A stretch of DNA of 16,870 bases, from positions 1 to 16,870 of the forward strand of contig CAZFTD010000067.1 in the NCBI GenBank assembly GCA_964521525.1. Direction: 5' to 3'. This stretch comes from CALEUX01 sp964521525. Lineage in GTDB: Bacteria > Bacteroidota > Bacteroidia > Bacteroidales > Marinilabiliaceae. Of the stretch, positions 1-6,162 are shown one piece after another (positions within the stretch are counted from its first letter, which is position 1; each line of letters begins with the position of its first letter). The notes beneath the pieces are model-generated. The model made no database searches. It saw only the letters and a list, made by a program, of their open reading frames with translations, and was not told the origin of the DNA. A program made the position numbers and the translations under genes.

Positions 1-211
1 GAATTTTCATCCGGGGGGTGTGTTCAACGAATCATGCTCGTTTCATAACTGAATTATTTATTCGTACCGTTGCAATTCACCTTTCCGATAAGAAAAGGGT
101 TTATAATTAAAACTTTACTGTTTTACAAATCAACAAGTTAGCTTAATATTTAGAACTAAAAGTCTTCTGCCTTTTAACTGGTGACTTGTGACCAGCAACC
201 AAACGTGAGCA
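1..211. other. Noncoding left edge, downstream of the oxidoreductase beta gene
   Basis: I see no convincing gene here. On the minus strand an ATG occurs only at 8-10 with a usable frame, and no ribosome binding site precedes it. The other two candidates (33-35 and 44-46) stop within a few codons. On the plus strand all three frames are open from the left edge for only about 15 to 35 codons, so the tail of a gene entering from the left cannot be excluded. An imperfect hairpin (CTGGTGACTTGTGACCAG, 178-195) lies 17 bases beyond the stop of the beta gene. It has five perfect terminal pairs and no adjacent U tract, so it is a poor terminator and looks more like degenerate intergenic repeat material. 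Confidence 0.5.
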
Positions 212-979
212 TTACTCGTTTTTTAGGTCTCCCAGAGGATAAAATGGAAACATATTGGCTTCCATCCATTTGTTCGATTCCACCGGTGTCATTTTCCAAC
301 CAGAGTTGCAGGTAGAAACAACTTCAATAAATGAAGTTCCCTTCTTTTGCTTCTGGTTTTCGAAGGCTTTAATTAATGCCTTTTTGGTTTTGCGAACAGC
401 TGCTGCCGTATGAACAGCCTGCCGGGTTACATAACAAGTGCCTGGCAACGTTGCAACGATGTCAGTCATTTTCAATGGATTTCCATCACGCTGTACATCA
501 CGGCCAAACGGACAAGTAGAAGCCTTCATGCCCTGCAATGTTGTTGGCGCCATCTGACCGCCTGTCATACCATAAATACCATTATTGATAAAAACCATAA
601 CAATATTCTCACCCCTATTGCAGGCATGAATGGTTTCGGCAGTGCCAATGGCAGCACAGTCGCCATCACCCTGATAAGTAAAAACATATTTTTCGGGTAA
701 TAATCGTTTTATACCGGTACCTACAGCAGGCGCCCTACCATGAGCAGCCTCGTGCCAATCCACTTCAATATAATTGTACATTAATACTGAACATCCAACC
801 GGAGCCACACCAATCACATCCTCTTGTATGCCAAGCTCTTCAATCACTTCGGCTATAATTTTATTTACAACACCATGACTACAACCCGGGCAATAGTGCA
901 TAGGTCTATTGGTAAGCAAACTGCTTTTTGAATAGACCAGATTTTCAGGTTTGATTATATCTTTAATATCGATTGCCAT
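212..979 (-). CDS. 2-oxoacid:ferredoxin oxidoreductase, beta (TPP-binding) subunit, VOR/KOR type
   Basis: This is the thiamine-diphosphate subunit of an enzyme that oxidatively decarboxylates a 2-oxoacid with CoA, giving acyl-CoA, CO2 and reduced ferredoxin in the cytoplasm. The 255-residue protein shows a CPGC pair (residues 30-33) expected to bind an iron-sulfur cluster, the conserved HGRAPAVGTGIK segment (80-91), and the TPP/Mg motif starting GDGD (104-107) and closing with NNGIYGMTGGQ (132-142). The chosen start is the ATG at 979, which has GGAGG eight bases upstream. An in-frame TTG at 994 would lengthen it by five residues and overlap alpha. With the ATG start, alpha and beta are four bases apart and the Shine-Dalgarno lies inside the last codons of alpha, suggesting coupled translation. 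The family is clear. The substrate (2-oxoisovalerate, 2-oxoglutarate or an aryl pyruvate) cannot be fixed from sequence, though the neighbouring aminotransferase and acyl-CoA ligases favour amino-acid-derived oxoacids. Confidence 0.93.
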   Translation of the reverse strand: MAIDIKDIIKPENLVYSKSSLLTNRPMHYCPGCSHGVVNKIIAEVIEELGIQEDVIGVAPVGCSVLMYNYIEVDWHEAAHGRAPAVGTGIKRLLPEKYVFTYQGDGDCAAIGTAETIHACNRGENIVMVFINNGIYGMTGGQMAPTTLQGMKASTCPFGRDVQRDGNPLKMTDIVATLPGTCYVTRQAVHTAAAVRKTKKALIKAFENQKQKKGTSFIEVVSTCNSGWKMTPVESNKWMEANMFPFYPLGDLKNE

Positions 980-983
980 ACCA

Positions 984-2066
984 TTATCCTCCAATTATTT
1001 TTTTCTCCAAAGCATCAACCACTTCTTCGGGTGAGTGAATAACACCGCCATATCGGCCAAAATGTTCAACTTTAACCTTGCAACCTACCGCAAGTTTCAC
1101 ATCTTCTACCATTTGTCCGGCACTCATTTCAACCGATAAAATACCTTTTAAGCGGCTTGATAGCTCTGCAATTTTTTCAGATGGGAACGGGAACAAGGTG
1201 ATGGGGCGTAATAATCCCACTTTAATGCCCTTGCCGCGTAAAATCTGAACCGATTTCTGGCAAATTCGGGCACTGGAACCATAAGCAACAAACAAATAGT
1301 CGGCATCGTCGCACTGAAACTCTTCAAACCGAACCTCCTCTTTTTCCATTTGCTGGTACTTTTTTTGAAGTTTATGATTAAATACCTCAAAAGCATTAGC
1401 ATCCAGCTCCACCGAAGTAATGATGTTGCGTTCGCGCGATTTAGGTTTACCTGTTGTGGCCCAGGGGTGCAGTTGAGCGATTTCCTCGCTGGTCCATCGG
1501 GGTTTGTATGGTTTCATTTCCACTTTTTCCATCATCTGGCCAATCATTCCATCACTTAATATCATGGCCGGATTTCGGTATTTGAAAGCTAAATCAAATG
1601 CAAGTTCAACAAAATCGGCCATTTCCTGCACCGACGATGGGGCCAGTACAATCAGTTTATAATCGCCGTGACCTCCACCTTTAACAGCTTGAAAGTAATC
1701 AGACTGAGCTGGTTGTATGGTTCCAAGTCCTGGTCCTCCCCTTACTACGTTAACCACTACGCAGGGCAATTCGGCGCCTGCCAGATAAGTTAAACCTTCC
1801 TGCATCAGACTGATGCCGGGACTGGAAGAGGATGTCATTACCTTTTTACCGCATCCTGCACCGCCATACAACATATTAATGGAAGCTATTTCGCTTTCGG
1901 CTTGTAAAACTACCATCCCGGTTGTTTCCCAAGGCTTAAGTGCCATAAGTGTTTCCATTACTTCCGATTGTGGTGTGATTGGATAGCCAAAATAGCCATC
2001 GGCACCACAACGTATAGCAGCTTCGGCAATTGCTTCATTGCCTTTCATTAACCTGATTTCTCTCAT
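984..2066 (-). CDS. vorB: 2-oxoacid:ferredoxin oxidoreductase, alpha subunit (VorB/KorA-like)
   Basis: The partner of the beta subunit, 360 residues, covering the pyrimidine-binding domain and the C-terminal domain II of the 2-oxoacid:acceptor oxidoreductase family. Visible family motifs are GYPITPQSE (27-35), QAESEIASINMLYGGAG (55-71, with the Glu that activates TPP in this family), MTSSSSPGISLMQEG (77-91) and RGGPGLGTIQPAQSDY (109-124). The length matches proteins commonly annotated as 3-methyl-2-oxobutanoate dehydrogenase subunit VorB. The ATG at 2066 follows an AAGG sequence by about four bases. The ferredoxin subunit lies 76 bases upstream and beta four bases downstream, so the three form one operon. 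The specific name VorB rests on resemblance. A 2-oxoglutarate-specific KorA is the main alternative. Confidence 0.92.
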   Translation of the reverse strand: MREIRLMKGNEAIAEAAIRCGADGYFGYPITPQSEVMETLMALKPWETTGMVVLQAESEIASINMLYGGAGCGKKVMTSSSSPGISLMQEGLTYLAGAELPCVVVNVVRGGPGLGTIQPAQSDYFQAVKGGGHGDYKLIVLAPSSVQEMADFVELAFDLAFKYRNPAMILSDGMIGQMMEKVEMKPYKPRWTSEEIAQLHPWATTGKPKSRERNIITSVELDANAFEVFNHKLQKKYQQMEKEEVRFEEFQCDDADYLFVAYGSSARICQKSVQILRGKGIKVGLLRPITLFPFPSEKIAELSSRLKGILSVEMSAGQMVEDVKLAVGCKVKVEHFGRYGGVIHSPEEVVDALEKKIIGG

Positions 2067-2092
2067 TGCCTTGAATTTATTTTCCTGGTTAA

Positions 2093-2118
2093 CTCTCCTG
2101 TGTAAATATTCAGGAGTT
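2093..2118 (-). other. Intercistronic hairpin between ferredoxin and alpha subunit genes
   Basis: Arms CTCCTG (2095-2100) and CAGGAG (2111-2116) are exact complements around a ten-base loop. With a two-base bulge the stem extends by AACT pairing on the outer side. It sits in the 76-base gap between the ferredoxin stop and the alpha start. No U tract follows, so a mRNA processing or stability element is more likely than a terminator. It could also be chance. Confidence 0.3.
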
Positions 2119-2142
2119 GGACATTTTTATGCAAAAAATGTA

Positions 2143-2379
2143 TTATACCGTTTCTTCAACTTTCATTTTGTAAACGGTTATGCAACTATCGGGACAAACC
2201 ATTGCGCAATTGGCACAACCAATGCAGGCTTCCGGATTAAACATGTAAGCAAAATTGTAACCTTTTCCATTCACCTCATCGGCCAAACGGATTACATCGG
2301 TGGGACAAGCCTCAACACACAGTGAACATCCTTTACATGTTACAGTGTCCACAACAATTGCGCCTCTAATTTTTGCCAT
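2143..2379 (-). CDS. 2x[4Fe-4S] ferredoxin, delta subunit of the 2-oxoacid oxidoreductase
   Basis: A 78-residue bacterial-type ferredoxin with two complete CxxCxxCxxxCP cluster motifs: Cys15, 18, 21, 25 and Cys52, 55, 58, 62. It would carry two [4Fe-4S] clusters and pass electrons from the TPP/FeS core of the oxidoreductase to soluble ferredoxin. It begins MAKIRGAIVVD, typical of the delta subunits encoded first in VOR/KOR operons of Bacteroidota. Its gene is the first of the ferredoxin-alpha-beta group. Upstream lies the 447-base gap with the large inverted repeat. A free-standing ferredoxin is possible, but the gene order makes the subunit role much more likely. Confidence 0.92.
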   Translation of the reverse strand: MAKIRGAIVVDTVTCKGCSLCVEACPTDVIRLADEVNGKGYNFAYMFNPEACIGCANCAMVCPDSCITVYKMKVEETV

Positions 2380-2826
2380 ATCTGTAGAATTTTTACAAAA
2401 AGAACATGATTACGAATTTAACTATAATCTATTACACTGCCATATTTTCCATGTCTAAACACCCTGAAAAAATTGAATAAACCAAAGGTTTCAGTTTTTA
2501 ACAACAAAGTATTTCAGCCAGTTATAAATCTAATTTTTATGCATTCTATATTTCAACAAACTCAAAATTCTCCTTTTAATTTAACGACAGTTAGAAGCTG
2601 CTTAAGTTTTACATTGATGTTTTAACTAAGATGAATAGATTTGAAGTTTACGGAATCCCGAGAATCGGGATAAGATTACTCGATGGATAGATAAGAGAGG
2701 AAGGATGATAAGACTTCTTTAAATCTGATATGTCTTCTCTATCTATCTTATCCCGATTAACCGGGACTTTGCCATACTTTGCATCTAACCATCTTATATC
2801 TGAATCTATTCAGTTACTTAAAATAC
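2380..2826. other. 447-base intergenic gap between aminotransferase and ferredoxin genes
   Basis: No open reading frame of credible length or composition is seen on either strand. The stretch should hold the promoter of the ferredoxin-alpha-beta operon (minus strand), but I found no perfect TAnnTTTG box. The nearest is AACCTTTG, the complement of 2483-2490, with one mismatch and no TTG element at the right distance. The part next to the aminotransferase stop (2632-2812) is a large imperfect inverted repeat, listed separately. The rest is AT-rich and unremarkable. Confidence 0.7.
2632..2812. repeat. Large imperfect inverted repeat containing two small CCCG/CGGG palindromes
   Basis: Three levels of symmetry are visible. 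The outer arms TGAATAGATT (2632-2641) and AATCTATTCA (2803-2812) are exact complements. The middle arms AATCGGGATAAGAT (2663-2676) and ATCTTATCCCGATT (2745-2758) are a 14-base exact inverted repeat that extends with gaps into TCCCG/CGGGA. Each middle arm also contains its own palindrome: ATCCCGAGAATCGGGAT (2655-2671; seven-base arms, three-base loop) and TCCCGATTAACCGGGA (2751-2766; five-base arms). The sequence between is purine-rich on the left and pyrimidine-rich on the right, allowing further partial pairing (for example GATAG 2686-2690 with CTATC 2739-2743). It could fold as one long hairpin or as two small ones. It may be a dispersed palindromic or MITE-like element, or a transcript-end structure for the aminotransferase operon. 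Confidence 0.65.
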
Positions 2827-4140
2827 TTAATGGTGCATCTTAAACAGTTTTAAGCGTTCTTCCAAATCGGGAAAACGGTCGCCCGAAGTTTGAGAAACGC
2901 AAATTCGTAAACCTTCAGTATGCGAACTTCCGGTTGTATCGAGTGTAATGGCACTGATGCCATAACGCAGCAACTCTCCTAAAAGAGTTTCTCCGGTCAT
3001 TCCCGGATAACATATGGTGAAATAAAACCCATCGGCCAGGTCCTCATCAACATCTTTATCATATACCAGGTGAAATCCATTCTCAAGGAACAGGCGTTTC
3101 ATCACGGCTGCCCTTTGTCCATATTCCTTAACTACCTTCAGAAAGTCAAAAGCACCATCGTTAGAAGCTTTCAGCATGGCAGCCAAACCTGCCTGAGCCG
3201 AATGTGCTGTTCCGGCCGAAGCTGTATAAATGGCTTCCTGAAGAATAGCTTGTCCAAACCGGGAAGCATTGAAGATGTTCAATAAATAAGGAAATTCGGA
3301 ATGATATAATTTATTGGATAGCAGCAAGGATCCAATGCGCTGTCCGGCGTAGCTAAACACCTTGGAACTGGAAAACAACAAAGCGTAATTATCGGTATAA
3401 TGGGCTACTGTAGCCTGATAAGGCGGCTCTCCCGGTTTGCCAAAATCTTTACGAAAATCCATCCCGAAGTAGGCCAAATCTTCCATAACAATTACGCCAT
3501 ATTTATTGGCCATCTCACCAATAATCTTCAACTCCTCTTCGGTAAAGCATATCCACGCCGGATTATTGGGGTTTGAATACAGAAATGTACTGATGTTTCC
3601 TTTCTCTAAATATGATTCCAGTTTGGGTTTTAATTTTTTGCCTCTGAAATCATAAATATCAAAACTTTCGTAATTCATACCCAGCACTACCACTTGTCGT
3701 TTTTGAACCGGGAAGCCGGGATCAATAAACAAAGTGGTGTCTTTTCCAGCTTCGCGCCGGTTGGCAACTAAAAACATAATCATTGACGATTGCATGGCTC
3801 CAACAGTAGGAATGCAACCTTCGGGGTTTATTTCTACGTTCAGGAAAAGTTTTGCAAATCTCGATAGTTCGTACTTTAAAGCTTGAATGCCTTCAATGGG
3901 CGGATAAACTGAAGCTACACCATGTTTCAATGCTTCAATTTCGGCTTCTACCCCAATGCTGGGTGCAGGTAAACCGGGAACACCCATCTCGGTTCGGATA
4001 AAATTTATTCCAAATTGTTCCTGAAGTTTATTGGCTAAATGCACAATTTGCCTTATGGTGGCCTGCGCTAATGTTTTAATACCTAGTTCGGCCTTAAGAC
4101 GCAATATCACTTCATTACTGATGGGAAGCGTATTTACCAT
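2827..4140 (-). CDS. PLP-dependent aminotransferase, class I/II (fold type I)
   Basis: A 437-residue cytoplasmic aminotransferase expected to interconvert an amino acid and its 2-oxoacid with PLP. Visible landmarks are SNPNNPAW (189-196, the Asn that contacts the PLP ring hydroxyl), EDLAYFG (220-226, Asp221 to the pyridine nitrogen and Tyr224), SSSKVFSYAGQRIG (257-270, with Lys260 as the Schiff-base lysine and Arg268 to the phosphate), and GLRICVS near the C terminus with Arg412 for the substrate carboxylate. All key residues are present. The ATG at 4140 lies only ten bases after the stop of the phenylacetate-CoA ligase gene, so the two are almost certainly cotranscribed. With the downstream 2-oxoacid oxidoreductase it would feed or drain the oxoacid pool. 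Substrate preference (aromatic or branched chain) is inferred from neighbours, not from sequence. Confidence 0.93.
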   Translation of the reverse strand: MVNTLPISNEVILRLKAELGIKTLAQATIRQIVHLANKLQEQFGINFIRTEMGVPGLPAPSIGVEAEIEALKHGVASVYPPIEGIQALKYELSRFAKLFLNVEINPEGCIPTVGAMQSSMIMFLVANRREAGKDTTLFIDPGFPVQKRQVVVLGMNYESFDIYDFRGKKLKPKLESYLEKGNISTFLYSNPNNPAWICFTEEELKIIGEMANKYGVIVMEDLAYFGMDFRKDFGKPGEPPYQATVAHYTDNYALLFSSSKVFSYAGQRIGSLLLSNKLYHSEFPYLLNIFNASRFGQAILQEAIYTASAGTAHSAQAGLAAMLKASNDGAFDFLKVVKEYGQRAAVMKRLFLENGFHLVYDKDVDEDLADGFYFTICYPGMTGETLLGELLRYGISAITLDTTGSSHTEGLRICVSQTSGDRFPDLEERLKLFKMHH

Positions 4141-4150
4141 TACAGTTGTT

Positions 4151-5458
4151 TTATATCAGTTTACGTTTGTCGATAACCCTTTGGGCTTTTCCTTCGCTGC
4201 GCTCGATGGTTTTAGGTTCAACCAGCTTAACAGTAACCGACAATCCAGTGGTACTCTCAACATGATGCTGAATTTTCATGCGTAAATCCTGTAATTCGCT
4301 AATCTTATCTGAGTAAAACCTATCTTCAACCTCAACATGAAGTTCAAGCGTATCTAAATTGTCAACTCGGTCAACTACTAATAAATAATGCGGAGTGGTT
4401 TCGTCCATCTCAAGCAACACACTTTCAATTTGTGATGGGAAGAGATTAACACCGCGAATAATCAGCATATCATCACTTCGTCCGGTACACTTATTCATGC
4501 GCACTAAGGTGCGGCCACATGCGCAAGTTTCAAAATTTAACCGGGTAAGGTCGCGGGTGCGGTACCTGATTAACGGCAACCCTTCTTTGGTAACTGTTGA
4601 AAACACCAACTCCCCTATTTCTCCTTCGGGTAAAACTTCAAGCGTTTCGGGATCTATTATTTCAGGAATGAAATGATCTTCATTGATGTGTAGTCCGCAT
4701 TGATGTTCGCATTCGAACGATACTCCAGGACCTATAATTTCGCTCAACCCATAAATATCGATGGCTTTAATTTTTAATTTCTTTTCTATCTCCCGGCGCA
4801 TATTTTCTGTCCAGGGTTCAGCACCAAAAACGCCAATTCTAAGTTTCAGGTTGTCGCGTTGAATTCCGCTTTCTTCAATGGCTTCGGCCAGATAAGCGGC
4901 ATAAGATGGCGTACAGGCTAAAACAGTTGACCCAAAATCTTCCATTAACTGTAATTGCCGCTTGGTGTTGCCACCAGAAATGGGTATTACGGATGCTCCG
5001 ATTTTTTCACCACCATAATGCAGACCGAGACCTCCTGTAAATAAGCCATATCCATAGGCAATCTGAATAAAATCATCTTTACCGGCACCGGCTGCGGTAA
5101 GTGTACGGGCCATTACTTCCGACCAAACACCAATATCGTGTCGTGAATATCCAACAACTGTTGGCCTGCCGGTAGTACCCGACGAAGCGTGCAGGCGTAT
5201 TATCTCAGTCATTGGGATGGCAAACAAGCCATATGGGTAATTGTCTCTTAAATCCTGCTTGGTAGTAAAGGGTAATTTCTTTAGGTCGTCGATTGTATTG
5301 ATATGTTCGGGCCCTAATCCCTTTTGCTGCATCTTTTCACGGTAGTAGGGAACATTGTAGTAAATCCGCTCAACAGTATCGCGCAGTCGCTCTCCCTGAA
5401 CCTGTCTCATTTGTTCGCGTGGCATTGTTTCAAAATGCCGGTTCCATATTTTTGTCAT
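4151..5458 (-). CDS. paaK: Phenylacetate-CoA ligase family protein (AMP-forming)
   Basis: A 435-residue adenylate-forming ligase of the PaaK family, converting an arylacetate plus ATP and CoA to aryl-acetyl-CoA, AMP and PPi. Motifs in order: SSGTTGRPT (92-100, ATP phosphate loop), YGLSE (236-240), FECEHQCGLHINEDH (248-262, typical of PaaK), YRTRD (299-303, Asp for the ribose), GRSDDMLIIRG (326-336, the hinge region), and SEGKAQRVID (421-430) with the conserved C-terminal lysine at 424. The length is standard for the family. No Shine-Dalgarno precedes the ATG at 5458. In anaerobic Bacteroidota such ligases are usually found beside indolepyruvate/oxoacid:ferredoxin oxidoreductases, where they are thought to serve uptake of arylacetates for amino-acid synthesis rather than aerobic degradation. 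No paa oxygenase genes are present here. Other carboxylic acid substrates are possible. Confidence 0.93.
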   Translation of the reverse strand: MTKIWNRHFETMPREQMRQVQGERLRDTVERIYYNVPYYREKMQQKGLGPEHINTIDDLKKLPFTTKQDLRDNYPYGLFAIPMTEIIRLHASSGTTGRPTVVGYSRHDIGVWSEVMARTLTAAGAGKDDFIQIAYGYGLFTGGLGLHYGGEKIGASVIPISGGNTKRQLQLMEDFGSTVLACTPSYAAYLAEAIEESGIQRDNLKLRIGVFGAEPWTENMRREIEKKLKIKAIDIYGLSEIIGPGVSFECEHQCGLHINEDHFIPEIIDPETLEVLPEGEIGELVFSTVTKEGLPLIRYRTRDLTRLNFETCACGRTLVRMNKCTGRSDDMLIIRGVNLFPSQIESVLLEMDETTPHYLLVVDRVDNLDTLELHVEVEDRFYSDKISELQDLRMKIQHHVESTTGLSVTVKLVEPKTIERSEGKAQRVIDKRKLI

Positions 5459-5651
5459 TGAAAATTCGTTTAACTTGGGTGTTGGTTTGGATAATTAATA
5501 AATGGAATAAGGTTTAACAGTTTGCTAATATCTTCTATATTTCATATTTGCTGTTAGTTATGTTCACTCTCTACTTAATTTCAACCTACAAATTAAAGAT
5601 TTAATAACATCTTGCATCTGAAAATCTGAAAATTTAACAATCAATTGAAGG
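5459..5651. other. Noncoding gap between ACT-domain gene and paaK
   Basis: This is 193 bases without an ORF. It contains a TCTGAAAA direct repeat near 5615-5630 in a GCATCTGAA context that recurs at 12101-12109, and a weak TAACAG/CTGTTA six-base inverted repeat. A box one mismatch from the Bacteroidota -7 consensus (complement of CAAATTAA around 5588) could give paaK its own promoter, but this is not secure. Confidence 0.35.
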
Positions 5652-6077
5652 CTAGAACTTATATAAATCGCTGGCGCTTATAAGCTCCATTTCATTGCGT
5701 TGCAGCTCCATGATAGCCTTTGCCACATCATCGCTTCGTAAGGCAATAAAAGATTTTTCGCCCACTGAAAAACCGTACAGATATTCAATACTGATACCGG
5801 CATCTGAAAGAATCCTCAATGTTTTTGATAAGGCGCCCGGGGTGTTGGGCGTGGCGAAAGAAATTACCTCACTTACGTTAACCGAGAACAGCTTGCTTTT
5901 TAAAACCTCTCTGGCTTTTTCGGGGTCTGAAACTATCATCCGTAAAATACCAAATTCTGAGGTGTCGGCAACACTACAGGCAGATACATTGATATTCTCC
6001 TGCCCCAAAACATCAAAAACCTCGTGCAGCCTACCTGATTTGTTCTCAAGAAAAACCGACAATTGTTTAATAATCAT
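5652..6077 (-). CDS. Tandem ACT-domain protein, probable amino-acid sensor
   Basis: A 141-residue protein made of two ACT domains, roughly residues 1-68 and 69-141, with no catalytic domain attached. The first opens MIIKQLSVFLENKSGRL, the classic ACT beginning with a Gly-Arg-Leu turn before helix 1. The second repeats the pattern at NTPGALSKTLRILSDAGISIEYLYGF. ACT pairs bind small ligands, usually amino acids, at domain interfaces. Stand-alone tandem ACT proteins of this length commonly lie next to paaK and 2-oxoacid:ferredoxin oxidoreductase genes in anaerobes, as here. A role as a feedback sensor or regulatory subunit for the ligase or oxidoreductase is inference. The gene is flanked by 85 and 193 bases of noncoding DNA on the same strand, so it may share a transcript with both neighbours. 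Confidence 0.9.
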   Translation of the reverse strand: MIIKQLSVFLENKSGRLHEVFDVLGQENINVSACSVADTSEFGILRMIVSDPEKAREVLKSKLFSVNVSEVISFATPNTPGALSKTLRILSDAGISIEYLYGFSVGEKSFIALRSDDVAKAIMELQRNEMELISASDLYKF

Positions 6078-6162
6078 AGGATTAGGTTTAATGTTAAAAA
6101 ACCTTTAAATTACAGTAATTACCCAAGTTATTAGAGTTTAAAAATATGTTTTACAACATAAA

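Noticed and set aside
4151..5458. Aerobic phenylacetate degradation (paa) locus
   Set aside because: No PaaABCDE oxygenase, PaaG, PaaZ or related genes accompany the ligase. The neighbours are anaerobic ferredoxin-dependent enzymes.
5695..6108. Plus-strand open frame of 137 codons opposite the ACT-domain gene
   Set aside because: It is the antisense shadow of a well-supported ACT protein and its translation has no recognisable domain.
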